DNA of 64,000 nucleotides from Corynebacterium sp. TAE3-ERU16. GTDB taxonomy: Bacteria; Actinomycetota; Actinomycetes; Mycobacteriales; Mycobacteriaceae. A model generated the notes under the pieces. It was given only the letters and a program-made list of their open reading frames with translations. It made no database searches and was not told the origin of the DNA. Positions 53,016 to 62,479 of this stretch are shown here, in pieces; the first letter of the stretch is position 1, and every line of letters starts with the position of its first letter. The position numbers and the translations under genes are program-made. The stretch covers positions 62,001 to 126,000 of the forward strand of contig NZ_JAHUTN010000003.1 of the NCBI RefSeq assembly GCF_019209935.1, read 5' to 3'.

Positions 53016-54776
53016 TCACTGGTAGCTGACGAACCAGGGACGGGGGGTGATCTCCATCGTCTGCTCCGGGGTGAACATCGGGGTGTCCTCGTCGATGAAG
53101 TTCTTCCAGGCGATGAAGTAGCGGGGATCCAGATCCTGCCGGAGTGCGTCGAAGGTGGCGAACTTGTCGCCGGCGGTTCCGTGTCCGTCGGCGTGCAGGA
53201 CGAACGCGAGTTCCGGGTGCTCGAGGTCGATGGTCTCGCGGTCGCGGATCATCTGGAGCTGGAACTGGTGCAGCACGAACGCCTTCTGCGGGAGGTTGTT
53301 GTCCGCGGTGAGCTCGGCCAGCCAGTCGGCGACCTCGTTGACCTCGTCCGCCTGGACGTGGCCCACCTGCTGCAGCGGCACCTCGTCGGGGCCGAGTTTC
53401 CATTCGGCGTCCAGCGCCAGGCCCACGTTCGGGAGTTTCAGCAGTTCGGTGTAGATCTTCGCCTGGTCGATGAGCCGGGCGCGGCCGGGCTGGAGGTCGA
53501 GTACGGCGTAGCCGCCGGCGTCGGTGATGGCGTCGATGTAGGGCCGCAGTTCCTCCGGATCGGCTTCGTTGGAGTAGTCGCCGTCCGGCCCGGGTGAGCC
53601 GGAGGCGACGGTGGCGATGATCTCGAAGGCGGGGATCACGGGTTCCCCGGACAGCGACGCGTACTGCTCGACGAGTTCGTTGAGGTGGGCGACGGATTCC
53701 CCGGGGGTCCGCTCCCCCATGATCCCCAGTGCTCCGCCGGAGGGGTGTCCGTAGTAGGCGACCATTCGCCGACCCGGGAACACGAGTTGTCCCCCACCGG
53801 GCTGTTCCGCGGTGACGGTGCGGGCCAGCTCCGTGGTGCGGGTGAAGTGTTCCGAGTCGCCGAACAGCTGGCCGAGTGCTATGACAGGCTCTCCGTCCAG
53901 ACCTCGGATCAGCTCGAGGGAATGCTCGCTCACGCGGGGATCGGCGTATTCGAGGACCTCGACGTCCGCTCCGGCGGCGCGGGCGGTGGCCACGGCGGCG
54001 ATCCCGGTGCCGGGGGCGGCTAGGACGAGGGGCGCCCGTTCATTGTCCCCGTGGCGGTTGGGCAGCCGGTCGAGGTTCCCGCCGGACGGTGTCGGTGAAT
54101 CCGGTTCGGTACCGACCGCTGTCTCCGTGCCGGTCGGGTTCTCCGCGCCGGTGTCCGCGACGGCGGGGTCCTCCGCGGAGGCCGCGCCGAGCAGGTCCCC
54201 GGCGTTGAGTGCGGTGATCTGCCGGAGGAGTCCGACGGGCGTGTTGTCCGGGGTGACGGGGTTCGGGGTTCTTCCGGTGAGCGCCTCGAATGCGGCGGGG
54301 GTTCCGTCGTCGGTGTGGACGGTGACGGTCTCCGGCAGCTCAACCGCGGCACCGCCGACGGCGAGGACCTCCCCTGCACCGAGTCGTTCGATCTCGGCGG
54401 CCAGTGCCGGACCGTTGGTCCCGGTGGCGGTGAGCAAGGGCAGCCCGGCAGCGAGGGCGATGCTCGCACCACGCTGCTGCGCCGCGGGTTCCGGTGTCGC
54501 GATGACGGCGGCGGGCGCGTCGGGGAAGAACAGTTCACTGACCTCGATGCCGGAGCGGTCCGCGTCGGACAGGACGCGCGGTTCGGTGCCGTAGCGCTCG
54601 GCGACGGGCTTCCGGCCCTGCGCCGGGGACGACTGTGCGTTGCTCTGATCGGATACCCGATCGCCGGATCCCTCGACGGAGCAGGCGATGAGCCCGGTGC
54701 CGGTGAGCACCACCCCGCAGAGGAGCGAGATCATGCGCCGCCGGTTCGGGGTCGGGGTGCTGCGGTCGTGGGGCAT
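53016..54776 (-). CDS. Large secreted lipoprotein, possible cell-wall-binding type
   Basis: A 586-residue lipoprotein: basic N-terminus, hydrophobic segment, lipobox LIAC with Cys32. An N-terminal domain (about 70-180) with ELFFPDAPAAVIATPEPAAQ and IALAAGLPLLTATGTNGPAL resembles type-2 cell-wall-binding repeats, in which F-P-D-A and A-x-x-x-x-x-P-L-L-L-T recur. A Thr/Pro-rich linker is near 210-250. The C-terminal domain (about 310-586) has FPGRRMVAYYGHPSGGALG, NVGLALDAEWKLGPDEVPLQ and FVLHQFQLQMIRDRE, suggestive of a TIM-barrel-like hydrolase domain I cannot name. Probably attached to the outer face of the membrane. Upstream of serA on the same strand but well separated. Confidence 0.72.
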   Translation of the reverse strand: MPHDRSTPTPNRRRMISLLCGVVLTGTGLIACSVEGSGDRVSDQSNAQSSPAQGRKPVAERYGTEPRVLSDADRSGIEVSELFFPDAPAAVIATPEPAAQQRGASIALAAGLPLLTATGTNGPALAAEIERLGAGEVLAVGGAAVELPETVTVHTDDGTPAAFEALTGRTPNPVTPDNTPVGLLRQITALNAGDLLGAASAEDPAVADTGAENPTGTETAVGTEPDSPTPSGGNLDRLPNRHGDNERAPLVLAAPGTGIAAVATARAAGADVEVLEYADPRVSEHSLELIRGLDGEPVIALGQLFGDSEHFTRTTELARTVTAEQPGGGQLVFPGRRMVAYYGHPSGGALGIMGERTPGESVAHLNELVEQYASLSGEPVIPAFEIIATVASGSPGPDGDYSNEADPEELRPYIDAITDAGGYAVLDLQPGRARLIDQAKIYTELLKLPNVGLALDAEWKLGPDEVPLQQVGHVQADEVNEVADWLAELTADNNLPQKAFVLHQFQLQMIRDRETIDLEHPELAFVLHADGHGTAGDKFATFDALRQDLDPRYFIAWKNFIDEDTPMFTPEQTMEITPRPWFVSYQ

Positions 54777-54865
54777 GGGGCTCAGTCGCCTCTCTCGTAG
54801 GATCAGTGCGGTCGCCTCAAAATACTAGGAGACGACCCCCTGCTTCTACCGTGCGGCCCCGCGCG

Positions 54866-56800
54866 TCAGGAATCGGCGACCTGCGGATCCTCATCCCGGG
54901 AGGTGTCGCTTTCCCCGGATTCCCCGGGGTGCGCTGCACCTTCGCCGTCACCGCAGTCGGCGGCACCGTCATCGGCGGCAGCGGCGTTGCCGGTGGTGGC
55001 GAACGCGTCGGGGCCCTCCTCCCCACCGCCGAGGTTCGCCTCGTCGACGTCGTGGATCGCGCCCTTGCCCATCGCCTCCTCGATCATCTTGAGCAACCGG
55101 GTACGGCGGTCGGCGAAGAAGTCGTCGGAGCAGGCGTTGCGGAGGACCCGCGGATCGAGGAGATGGCTCGCGAGGACGGCGTCGAACTCGTCGTCGTCCA
55201 TGAGCGACTTCGACTGCACACGGGCGAGGTACCTGGCCGGTTCCGCCCCGTCCATGACCATCTCCGTCCGGCGGCTCAGGGGCGAACGGTTGAGCACACT
55301 GTCGGCCAGCATCTGGTTGACCCCCGTCCGACGGCAGTACCGCGGCGGGAAGATCGGGTGGAAGCCCTCCTCGTCCTCCACGAGGTTCTGCGCGTCGAAC
55401 CGGTCACCGGTGCGCCAGTCCCTGGCGCCGCGGCCCATGAGCAGGGCGTGGGTGCCCTTCCAGACGCCGGACTCCGGGCCGACGCTGAGCAGCCGGGACT
55501 CGACGAAACGGGCGTCGCTGATGGATGCCGGCTCGGGCACCTCGGATTCTCCGTCGAGTGCGGCCCGCACCCAGGGGGTCACCTGGTTGACGTCCCTGCC
55601 GGTGCGGACGACGACGGAGGCGGAACCGTAGAGTTCGCCGAAGACGCCGGACCAGAACCACCGGTTGAGCCGGTCGACGGCCGCGCTGCAGCGGAACACC
55701 TCGGGGGTCTCACCGAGCAGGGAGAGGATCACCGCGAGTGGGGTGATCTGTGCCGCGTAGGGGATCCGGGTGGTGTCGGATATGCACCGTGCCTCCAGGA
55801 ACTCGGCCGCCGAGATGAAGGCGTCGACGGTGCGTTGCGCGGCGGGAGCGTAGTCCGCGAGGGTGAGCCGGAGGATGTCCTCGCGGTGTCCACTCGCATG
55901 CCCCTTCCCCGCGGTGGTCAGGAGGGTGACCGCGGTGAAGAACGCGGTGCGGTCGACGCCGTCGAGGACGGGGTGCTCCCGCAGCGCCTCCTCGATCTCC
56001 CGCCACGAGTCGGAGAGCCGGAAGTCGGGGTCCTCGCTGGCGAAGACGGCGGTGAGCAGGTCGACCACGTCCATCTGGAGTCCCGCCGAGTTGGCCTGGG
56101 AGAAGATCGAGCCGACGCCGCCCTGGGCGGTCTCCCGGTCGAGCCGGATGATCGGGACGGAGTACCGCACGAGCGGCTTCGCCACGGTGTTGTTGAACCG
56201 CTTGACCCGCTCACGGGTGACGGCATCTGCCCCCTCGACGAAGTCGAAGAGCATGTCGGTGCCCTCGTCCTCGAGCAGCGCGGAGACCGGAACCAGGCCG
56301 TGGGCGCGGGCGGTCTCCCGGTCCGGGATGCCGCCCGGGATCTTCGGGCCGTAGTGGGACTTGATCTCACCGTCCGCGTCGATGGAGAGCACCGCCTCGT
56401 CGGGCATGATGTCCTCGGACACGGCCTTGTCCACGTCGACGTAGAACCGGCGTCGGATGCGCTTGTTGCGGAAGTCGACGGTGTCGACGAGTCCGTCGCC
56501 GCGCAGACAGTGGTAGAGGGTGGTGAGACGCTGCTGTCCGTCGAGGATCAGCATGCCCGGGTTCCGCCCGGTGTCCGGCGCCCCGGCGAGTGGGCGGGGG
56601 CGGAACCTCATCGGTTCGTTCCGGGTGTCCAACGCCATGAGGCAACCGATCGGGTAGCCGCGCAGCACCGTCACGATCAGGGACCGGATGCGGTCGACGT
56701 TCCAGCTGTAGTCCCGCTGGAAGTCGGGTAGTTGGATATCGCCGCGGTCGATGCGGGCGAACAGATCGGTGAGGTCGTAGCTCGGTGTGGTGAAACCCAT
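54866..56800 (-). CDS. DUF262/DUF1524 protein, single-chain GmrSD-like
   Basis: A 644-residue protein. The N-terminal DUF262 (ParB/Srx-like) domain has LPDFQRDYSWNVDRIRSLI near 24-42 and LILDGQQRLTTLYHCL near 84-99, where DGQQR is the nucleotide-binding signature. The region about 445-590 resembles the HNH-type DUF1524: FHPIFPPRYCRRTGVNQMLA, then SVLNRSPLSRRTEM, with H-x3-P and the second Asn kept, and a late ASHLLDPRVLRNACSDDFFA. The acidic Ala/Gly-rich tail from 595 is probably disordered. GmrSD proteins are type IV restriction enzymes cleaving glucosylated hydroxymethylcytosine DNA; substrate here is inferred only. It stands alone on the minus strand with no methylase nearby, with housekeeping-like GC. 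Confidence 0.75.
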   Translation of the reverse strand: MGFTTPSYDLTDLFARIDRGDIQLPDFQRDYSWNVDRIRSLIVTVLRGYPIGCLMALDTRNEPMRFRPRPLAGAPDTGRNPGMLILDGQQRLTTLYHCLRGDGLVDTVDFRNKRIRRRFYVDVDKAVSEDIMPDEAVLSIDADGEIKSHYGPKIPGGIPDRETARAHGLVPVSALLEDEGTDMLFDFVEGADAVTRERVKRFNNTVAKPLVRYSVPIIRLDRETAQGGVGSIFSQANSAGLQMDVVDLLTAVFASEDPDFRLSDSWREIEEALREHPVLDGVDRTAFFTAVTLLTTAGKGHASGHREDILRLTLADYAPAAQRTVDAFISAAEFLEARCISDTTRIPYAAQITPLAVILSLLGETPEVFRCSAAVDRLNRWFWSGVFGELYGSASVVVRTGRDVNQVTPWVRAALDGESEVPEPASISDARFVESRLLSVGPESGVWKGTHALLMGRGARDWRTGDRFDAQNLVEDEEGFHPIFPPRYCRRTGVNQMLADSVLNRSPLSRRTEMVMDGAEPARYLARVQSKSLMDDDEFDAVLASHLLDPRVLRNACSDDFFADRRTRLLKMIEEAMGKGAIHDVDEANLGGGEEGPDAFATTGNAAAADDGAADCGDGEGAAHPGESGESDTSRDEDPQVADS

Positions 56801-56909
56801 GTCGACGACTCTATCGGGCTTTGTCTACATGTGCGCTACCGGTGCGTGAAACCCCGGTGACGGAACCGTGTCCGTCCCGGGGCCGGGGTGTGGGATGTGG
56901 AGCCGGGCG

Positions 56910-57980
56910 TCAGTCGTGGACGTCCGCCTCGTGATCGGCGTGGTGCGCGGTTTCGATCTGGATCGTGGCGTGGGTGACGCCGACCTTCTCCAGGCTGCGG
57001 TTCGCGATGTCGAGGACGTCGCAGCCGGACTCGACCCGGTCCGGATCGATGACGAGATGGCAGGTTGCGATGAGCTCGCTGCCGTCCATCGTCCACACGT
57101 GGAGATCGTGGACGGTCTCGACACCGGGAATCTCCCCCAGTCTCCCGCGGATCTCGTCGAGGTCGACGTTCCCGGGGACCCGTTCCATCAGCACCCGGGT
57201 GGCGTCGAGGAGCAGGCGCATCGACCGGGGGAGGATGATCGCGGCGATCACGACGGAGGCGATGGTGTCGGCGAGGATGAAGCCGGTCGCCCGGACGATG
57301 AGGCCCGCGATGATGACGGCGACCGAGCCGAGCATGTCCGAGAGAACGTGGAGGTAGGCACCGCGCATGTTCATGCTGTCGTGCTGGCGGCGGACGAGCA
57401 GGAGCGCGGAGCCACCGTTGGCGACGAAACCGATGACCGCGACGATGAGCATCATCGTCGTGTCGATGTGCCCGTGTCCGCCGAGTCGCTTGATCGCCTC
57501 GACCACGATCCAGATCGAGATCGCCCCGACGGAGAGCGCGTTGACGGCCGCAGCGATGACCTCGATGCGGCGGAACCCGAAGGTGGCGGAGGACGTGGCC
57601 GCCCGCCTGCCGATGAGGATCGCCACCAGGGCGATGACCAGGCCCGCCGAGTCGGAGAGCATGTGGGCGGCGTCGGCGAGCAGCGCCAGGGAGCCGGACA
57701 ACAGGCCGAAGATGACCTCCGCGAGGAAGATCGTGGTGGTCAGGACGATGACACCGATCAGCGCTTTGAGGGATTTCGGCGCGTGGGCGTGTGCGTGTCC
57801 GCCGTGACCGTGATCATGTCCGTGGCCGTGGTCGTGGCCGGAGTGGTCGTGCCCGGCGTGGTCCTCCCCCTGACCGTGGTCGTGCCCGTGGTCGTGCATC
57901 CCGGGATCGTGTCCGGCGCAATCGTGGCCGTGTTCATGACCGTGTTCGTGATGGTCCCCGGTTCTCGTGCTCTCGCTCAT
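56910..57980 (-). CDS. Cation diffusion facilitator (zinc/cobalt-type exporter)
   Basis: A 356-residue CDF transporter exporting Zn2+ or related metals in exchange for protons. An exceptionally His/Asp/Gly-rich cytoplasmic N-terminus (about 1-67, over 20 His) probably buffers metal. Six hydrophobic segments follow, with SLALLADAAHMLSDSAGLVI near 95-114 (H-x3-D site) and GAYLHVLSDMLGSVAVIIAG near 208-227 (second H-x3-D). The C-terminal metal-binding domain has VHDLHVWTMDGSELIATCHL near 295-314. A direct 11-bp repeat sits upstream of its ATG at 57978-57980. No linked ArsR/CzrA-type regulator is visible. Confidence 0.92.
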   Translation of the reverse strand: MSESTRTGDHHEHGHEHGHDCAGHDPGMHDHGHDHGQGEDHAGHDHSGHDHGHGHDHGHGGHAHAHAPKSLKALIGVIVLTTTIFLAEVIFGLLSGSLALLADAAHMLSDSAGLVIALVAILIGRRAATSSATFGFRRIEVIAAAVNALSVGAISIWIVVEAIKRLGGHGHIDTTMMLIVAVIGFVANGGSALLLVRRQHDSMNMRGAYLHVLSDMLGSVAVIIAGLIVRATGFILADTIASVVIAAIILPRSMRLLLDATRVLMERVPGNVDLDEIRGRLGEIPGVETVHDLHVWTMDGSELIATCHLVIDPDRVESGCDVLDIANRSLEKVGVTHATIQIETAHHADHEADVHD

Positions 57981-58005
57981 GTCTTGAACACTAGTCCTGC
58001 AGACC

Positions 58006-58027
58006 CCTTATTGAAACCTTATTGAAA
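58006..58027 (-). repeat. 11-bp tandem repeat upstream of the CDF gene
   Basis: CCTTATTGAAA is present twice in direct succession 26-47 bp upstream of the start codon, within an AT-rich patch where the promoter should lie. It could be a regulator site or a slippage product. Confidence 0.7.
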
Positions 58028-58320
58028 ACGTGTTGGCGTTAAGCAGCGGAAACAGCTGCCAAATCCGGGACAATTTCGAATGTGGTGGCACGTAAAAGGC
58101 CTTTCCACATGGGCAAAGAACTAAGTGTCGACTTACCTGAAACGAATTCCGGTTACTTTTGTATCACCTCGGGAACACCCCCGAACTACACCCCCGATAC
58201 ACAGCCACTCCCGGGTCCGCGGCGGGGATGGCTCCACGGACCGGACCACGGCCCGGTGATACCGCCACTGGCGTACCCCGGCACCCCATCTCACCGGGCA
58301 ACGTGATCCGCGGCGACAGG
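58028..58320. other. Gene-free stretch
   Basis: About 290 bp between the CDF promoter and the terminator of the prpD/comA-like operon. Only short open frames without family resemblance are present. Confidence 0.4.
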
Positions 58321-58364
58321 AACCCCGCCGCACCGTCGTGTGTACATGACGGTGCGGCGGGGTT
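58321..58364 (-). terminator. Rho-independent terminator of the prpD/comA-like operon
   Basis: A perfect 17-bp stem (58321-58337 and 58348-58364) with a 10-base loop starts 23 bp after the stop of the minus-strand gene. The minus-strand stem ends in TT followed by CC. One of the strongest hairpins in the window. Confidence 0.85.
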
Positions 58365-58387
58365 CAGTGACCGTTCGAACGGATGGA

Positions 58388-59221
58388 TCAGTGGGGGTTG
58401 ATCACGCGACCCCAGGTGGACTTGTTGCCCCAGATGTTCTGACGCAGACCCTCGAGCTGCAGGACCTGCGAGTGGTCGACGAACAGGTTGCACTCGTTGC
58501 CGTAGTTCTTGACGTACCACTCGAACACGGGACCGTCGGCGGCCTCGAACATGACGTTCTCGAGGCCGAGCCCGTTGATGATGGAGGCGGCGGCGCCGGT
58601 GTTCCACTCCCGGACGTTCTCGGTGATGCCCTCGGACTCGATCATGATGATCGACGCCCCGGCGTCGAGTGCACGCTTGCCGCGGTCGATGAGGTCCCCG
58701 ATGTCCTTGGCCCCCTCAGCGGCGAGCTCGGCCTCGGAGGAGTCGCCACCGGAGCCGATCTGGATACCCAGCTCGGGCTTGGCCTTCAGGCCGGCCTTGA
58801 CGACCTTCTCGACGAGGCGCTCGAGACCCGAGGTCGGGAGCATGATGAAGCCGGTCGAGATCTCGATGACGTCGAAGCCGACCTCCTTGGCCTCCCTGAG
58901 GTAGTGGTCGACGGCGTCGTCGCCGTAGCGCAGGACCGTCTCGATCCAGCCGCCGGAGGAGACGTAGGCGTCATTCTCGTGGGCGATGTCGGAGAACTTC
59001 CGGACCTGCTCGGTGGGGCACAGTGCGAAGGAGCCACCGGCCCACTTGATGCCGTCCACCCACTGGCCGGCCATGTCGAACACGTCCTGGAGGTGACGGG
59101 TGCCGAAGGTGTCGTAGTAGGGCGCGCGGACCTCGGTCATGCCGTAGGAGCGGGGCTTGGCGGGTCGTTTGGCGCGGGGGACGAAGTTGAAGGAGACGTC
59201 GAAGTCAATCGCGTTGGACAT
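58388..59221 (-). CDS. Phosphosulfolactate synthase (ComA) family protein
   Basis: A 277-residue TIM-barrel protein of the ComA family; archaeal ComA adds sulfite to phosphoenolpyruvate to give (2R)-phospho-3-sulfolactate in coenzyme M synthesis. Matching segments are RPAKPRSYGMTEVRAPYY near 19-36, WVDGIKWAGGSFALCP near 54-69, DAYVSSGGWIETVLRYGDDA near 84-103, EVGFDVIEISTGFIMLP near 112-128, GASIIMIESEGITENVREWN near 187-206 and NVMFEAADGPVFEWYVKNYG near 221-240. Coenzyme M is not expected here, so the real reaction is unknown; related plant and bacterial members are linked to heat tolerance or sulfonate metabolism. It follows the MmgE/PrpD gene by 29 bp and must share its transcript. Confidence 0.82.
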   Translation of the reverse strand: MSNAIDFDVSFNFVPRAKRPAKPRSYGMTEVRAPYYDTFGTRHLQDVFDMAGQWVDGIKWAGGSFALCPTEQVRKFSDIAHENDAYVSSGGWIETVLRYGDDAVDHYLREAKEVGFDVIEISTGFIMLPTSGLERLVEKVVKAGLKAKPELGIQIGSGGDSSEAELAAEGAKDIGDLIDRGKRALDAGASIIMIESEGITENVREWNTGAAASIINGLGLENVMFEAADGPVFEWYVKNYGNECNLFVDHSQVLQLEGLRQNIWGNKSTWGRVINPH

Positions 59222-59250
59222 GGTGGTGCCTTTCTGTCGGTGGTGCGGTG

Positions 59251-60636
59251 TCAGGAGCGGGTCGTGGAGACCCGGGCCAGCAGGTCGGTCAGCTCGGAGA
59301 TCTCGGCGACCTCATCGAGCCGGTGGACGGTGTCGCAGATCTCGGTGCGCAGGGCCTCGTCGGTGAAGGGCTCGGCCAGTGCGGTGAACTTCGCCACCGC
59401 GCCGTCCCAGTCGAGCGGCTGGGAGTGGAAGCCGTCGTAGGCGGATTCCACGGCGTGGTACTCGGTACCGTCGTTCATGACGATGACGAGGTCGGCGGGC
59501 ATCTCGTTCGGGAACCGGTCGGAGAACTCGTCCGACGGGGTGATGGTGACCTTTCCCATCAGCGTCTGCACATCGTCGGCGACGATGCGCTCCGGCTCAT
59601 ACTGTGCGGGATTGAGCTCCCCGTCGAGGATCGTCACCGCGAGCATCCAGGGAAGGGAGTGATCGGCCTCCTCCTTGGTGCGGATGGAGCGCTTGTCACC
59701 CTCTTCACCGCCGCCGATGATGGAGTAGGCGACGTCGAAGGTGGTCAGACGCACCTCCCTGATCTCGGAGGGATCGAAGTCGTGCTTCCTCTTGAGCTCG
59801 AGGGCCGCCTCGAGGGCGGACTGGGAGTGGATCTCGGCGTTGTACTTCTTGATGATGGTGCGGGTGACGGACTCGAGGTCCTCCTTCGACCAGTCGAGCT
59901 CGTAGTCGCCGGCCAGCGCCTTGAAGCCCTTGTTCCCCTCGAACACCGCCTCGGGTCCGGTGATTCCCTTGCCAGCGAGGAGGGCGTAGAACATGCCCTC
60001 CTTGGAGGTGTGCGGGTAGGCCAGCCCCTTCCAGTGGGAGAGGTTACCGGTGCGGGTGACGCGCAGCGCGACATTGGCGGTGGCGGTCATCGCGGCCGCG
60101 TTGGCGATGCCGTCGGCATCGAGGCCGAGGGCGAGTGCGGCGGATGCACCCGCCGCGAAGGCACCCTGGGTGGTGTGGTCGAAGCCGAGGGCACGCACCG
60201 GCGCGACGTCGGAGAGCCGGGTGTGGATCTGGTAGGCGACGGCGAAGGCGGTGAGGAAGTCCCGGCCTGATGCGCCGGCGACCTCGGCCGCGGCGAGGAC
60301 GGCACCCATGTTGTCGGAGGGATGGTTGGTCTCCCCCTTGGCGAGGTACGCGTCCATGAAGTCGAGGTATCGGGACGCCGCGGAGTTGTGGAATGCCGCG
60401 AGGTCGGCGGCCGTCTTTCCGCCACCGATGAGGGTGGCCTGTCCGTTGCCGCCGAGATCGTCGTTGAGCGAACGGATGGCGACGAGAACGTCGGAGTCCA
60501 GCGCGCCGACAGCGACGCCGAGGGTGTCGAGGACGCGGATCTTCAGCTGTTCCAGCGCCTCCGGTGACATCTGCTCGAGTCTGGCGCTGGCGGCGAAGTC
60601 CGCCATCTGCTGCACTTCGGTGCGGTTCGTGGTCAC
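59251..60636 (-). CDS. MmgE/PrpD family protein
   Basis: A 461-residue all-alpha plus lid-domain protein of the MmgE/PrpD family, which includes 2-methylcitrate dehydratase, cis-aconitate decarboxylase and iminodisuccinate epimerase. Key segments are LKIRVLDTLGVAVGA near 32-46, FHNSAASRYLDFMDAYLAKG near 84-103 (active-site Asp and Lys), THPSD-like NHPSDNMGAVLAAAEVAG near 105-122, the GFDHTTQGAFAAGASAALAL segment near 152-171, and AEIHSQSALEAALELKRKHD near 268-287. GTG 60634-60636 is chosen as AGAAAGG lies 10 bp upstream; ATG three codons earlier is too close to that site. No prpB or prpC is adjacent; the partner is a ComA-like gene. A palindromic operator covers its promoter. Confidence 0.83.
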   Translation of the reverse strand: MTTNRTEVQQMADFAASARLEQMSPEALEQLKIRVLDTLGVAVGALDSDVLVAIRSLNDDLGGNGQATLIGGGKTAADLAAFHNSAASRYLDFMDAYLAKGETNHPSDNMGAVLAAAEVAGASGRDFLTAFAVAYQIHTRLSDVAPVRALGFDHTTQGAFAAGASAALALGLDADGIANAAAMTATANVALRVTRTGNLSHWKGLAYPHTSKEGMFYALLAGKGITGPEAVFEGNKGFKALAGDYELDWSKEDLESVTRTIIKKYNAEIHSQSALEAALELKRKHDFDPSEIREVRLTTFDVAYSIIGGGEEGDKRSIRTKEEADHSLPWMLAVTILDGELNPAQYEPERIVADDVQTLMGKVTITPSDEFSDRFPNEMPADLVIVMNDGTEYHAVESAYDGFHSQPLDWDGAVAKFTALAEPFTDEALRTEICDTVHRLDEVAEISELTDLLARVSTTRS

Positions 60637-60720
60637 GGGGTACATACCTTTCTGGTGGGGCAGCCTCGGGCGGGCCGGTCATCGGTTCCGCACCCCACAC
60701 TGTTTCGGAAGGCTACCCTT

Positions 60721-60748
60721 ACAGTACGAGCGTTCTGTTAGCTGTCAA
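60721..60748 (-). promoter_or_regulatory. Promoter with embedded palindromic operator of the prpD/comA-like operon
   Basis: On the minus strand TTGACA (60743-60748) and TACTGT (60721-60726) are separated by 16 bp, a good -35/-10 pair. ACAGTACGAGCGTTCTGT (60721-60738) is a near-perfect palindrome with 8-bp arms and one mismatch, covering the -10 box and much of the spacer. This is the layout of a TetR- or GntR-type repressor site. The regulator gene is not adjacent. The start codon at 60636 leaves a leader of about 75 nt. Confidence 0.6.
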
Positions 60749-61143
60749 CGCCCCCACACGGGCGTCACCGATCCCGCCACGTAATCCCCGCCCCGTACCG
60801 CGTCGTCTCGTGCGCGGGGGCATCTCAGCTGGTCAAACACCCCCAGATCACCCCGCCCCCCACCCGGCCCGCCACCGGATACCGGACGACGCCGCAGTGG
60901 TACCCGTGCCGTCAGTACTGCATCCGCACCCCGTACCATGGACAATTCAACGGACGTGAATGTCGTGTACCGCCAGCGTCCGCCCCCCTGCCTGCCGAAG
61001 GCGGAACAACGCGGCAGGTGCCAGTACCGCACCCCGGACACCCCCGAACAGCCCCTTACTCCAGCATTCCTAGGAAGTGGAAATCGAAACCCTGAATCAC
61101 CCCCTTTTTCCGCCCCCACACGATCGCTCCATCCTTCAGGTCG
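60749..61143. other. Gene-free stretch between the operon promoter and ilvC
   Basis: About 390 bp with no supportable open frame, RNA or repeat on either strand. Some AT-rich patches occur near 60940-60970 and 61060-61110. Confidence 0.4.
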
Positions 61144-61227
61144 CGCTCCGGCCGGGTTCGGGGAACGCGGCCGGAGCGGAAGAGAAGACCCGCCCGCCAA
61201 CCGTCGTGGACGGCTGGCGGGCGGGTC
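61144..61227 (-). terminator. Two stacked hairpins downstream of ilvC
   Basis: The first hairpin on the minus strand pairs 61215-61227 with 61187-61199 over 13 bp (GACCCGCCCGCCA arm), with an inner CCGTC/GACGG extension. The second pairs 61144-61153 with 61169-61178 over 10 bp. The first starts 36 bp after the ilvC stop. Neither has a long U-tract. Confidence 0.7.
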
Positions 61228-61262
61228 GGACACTCCTGCGCCGGGAACGGCCCGGTGGTGGA

Positions 61263-62357
<1,095 letters not shown>

Positions 62358-62479
62358 TCATTCCCCGTGTGCAGCGGCGGGTGTGCCGGATGGGGCGGTT
62401 GCGCGCGGAACCCCGTGGACTGTGGAGGTACCGCATGGGGGCATACGGAGGGGATCGACGTCCGGGCACCCCGTCGGGG

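Noticed and set aside
54806-56731. 641-codon plus-strand open frame
   Set aside because: Antisense of the DUF262 gene; the minus-strand product has clear conserved motifs and the plus-strand one has none.
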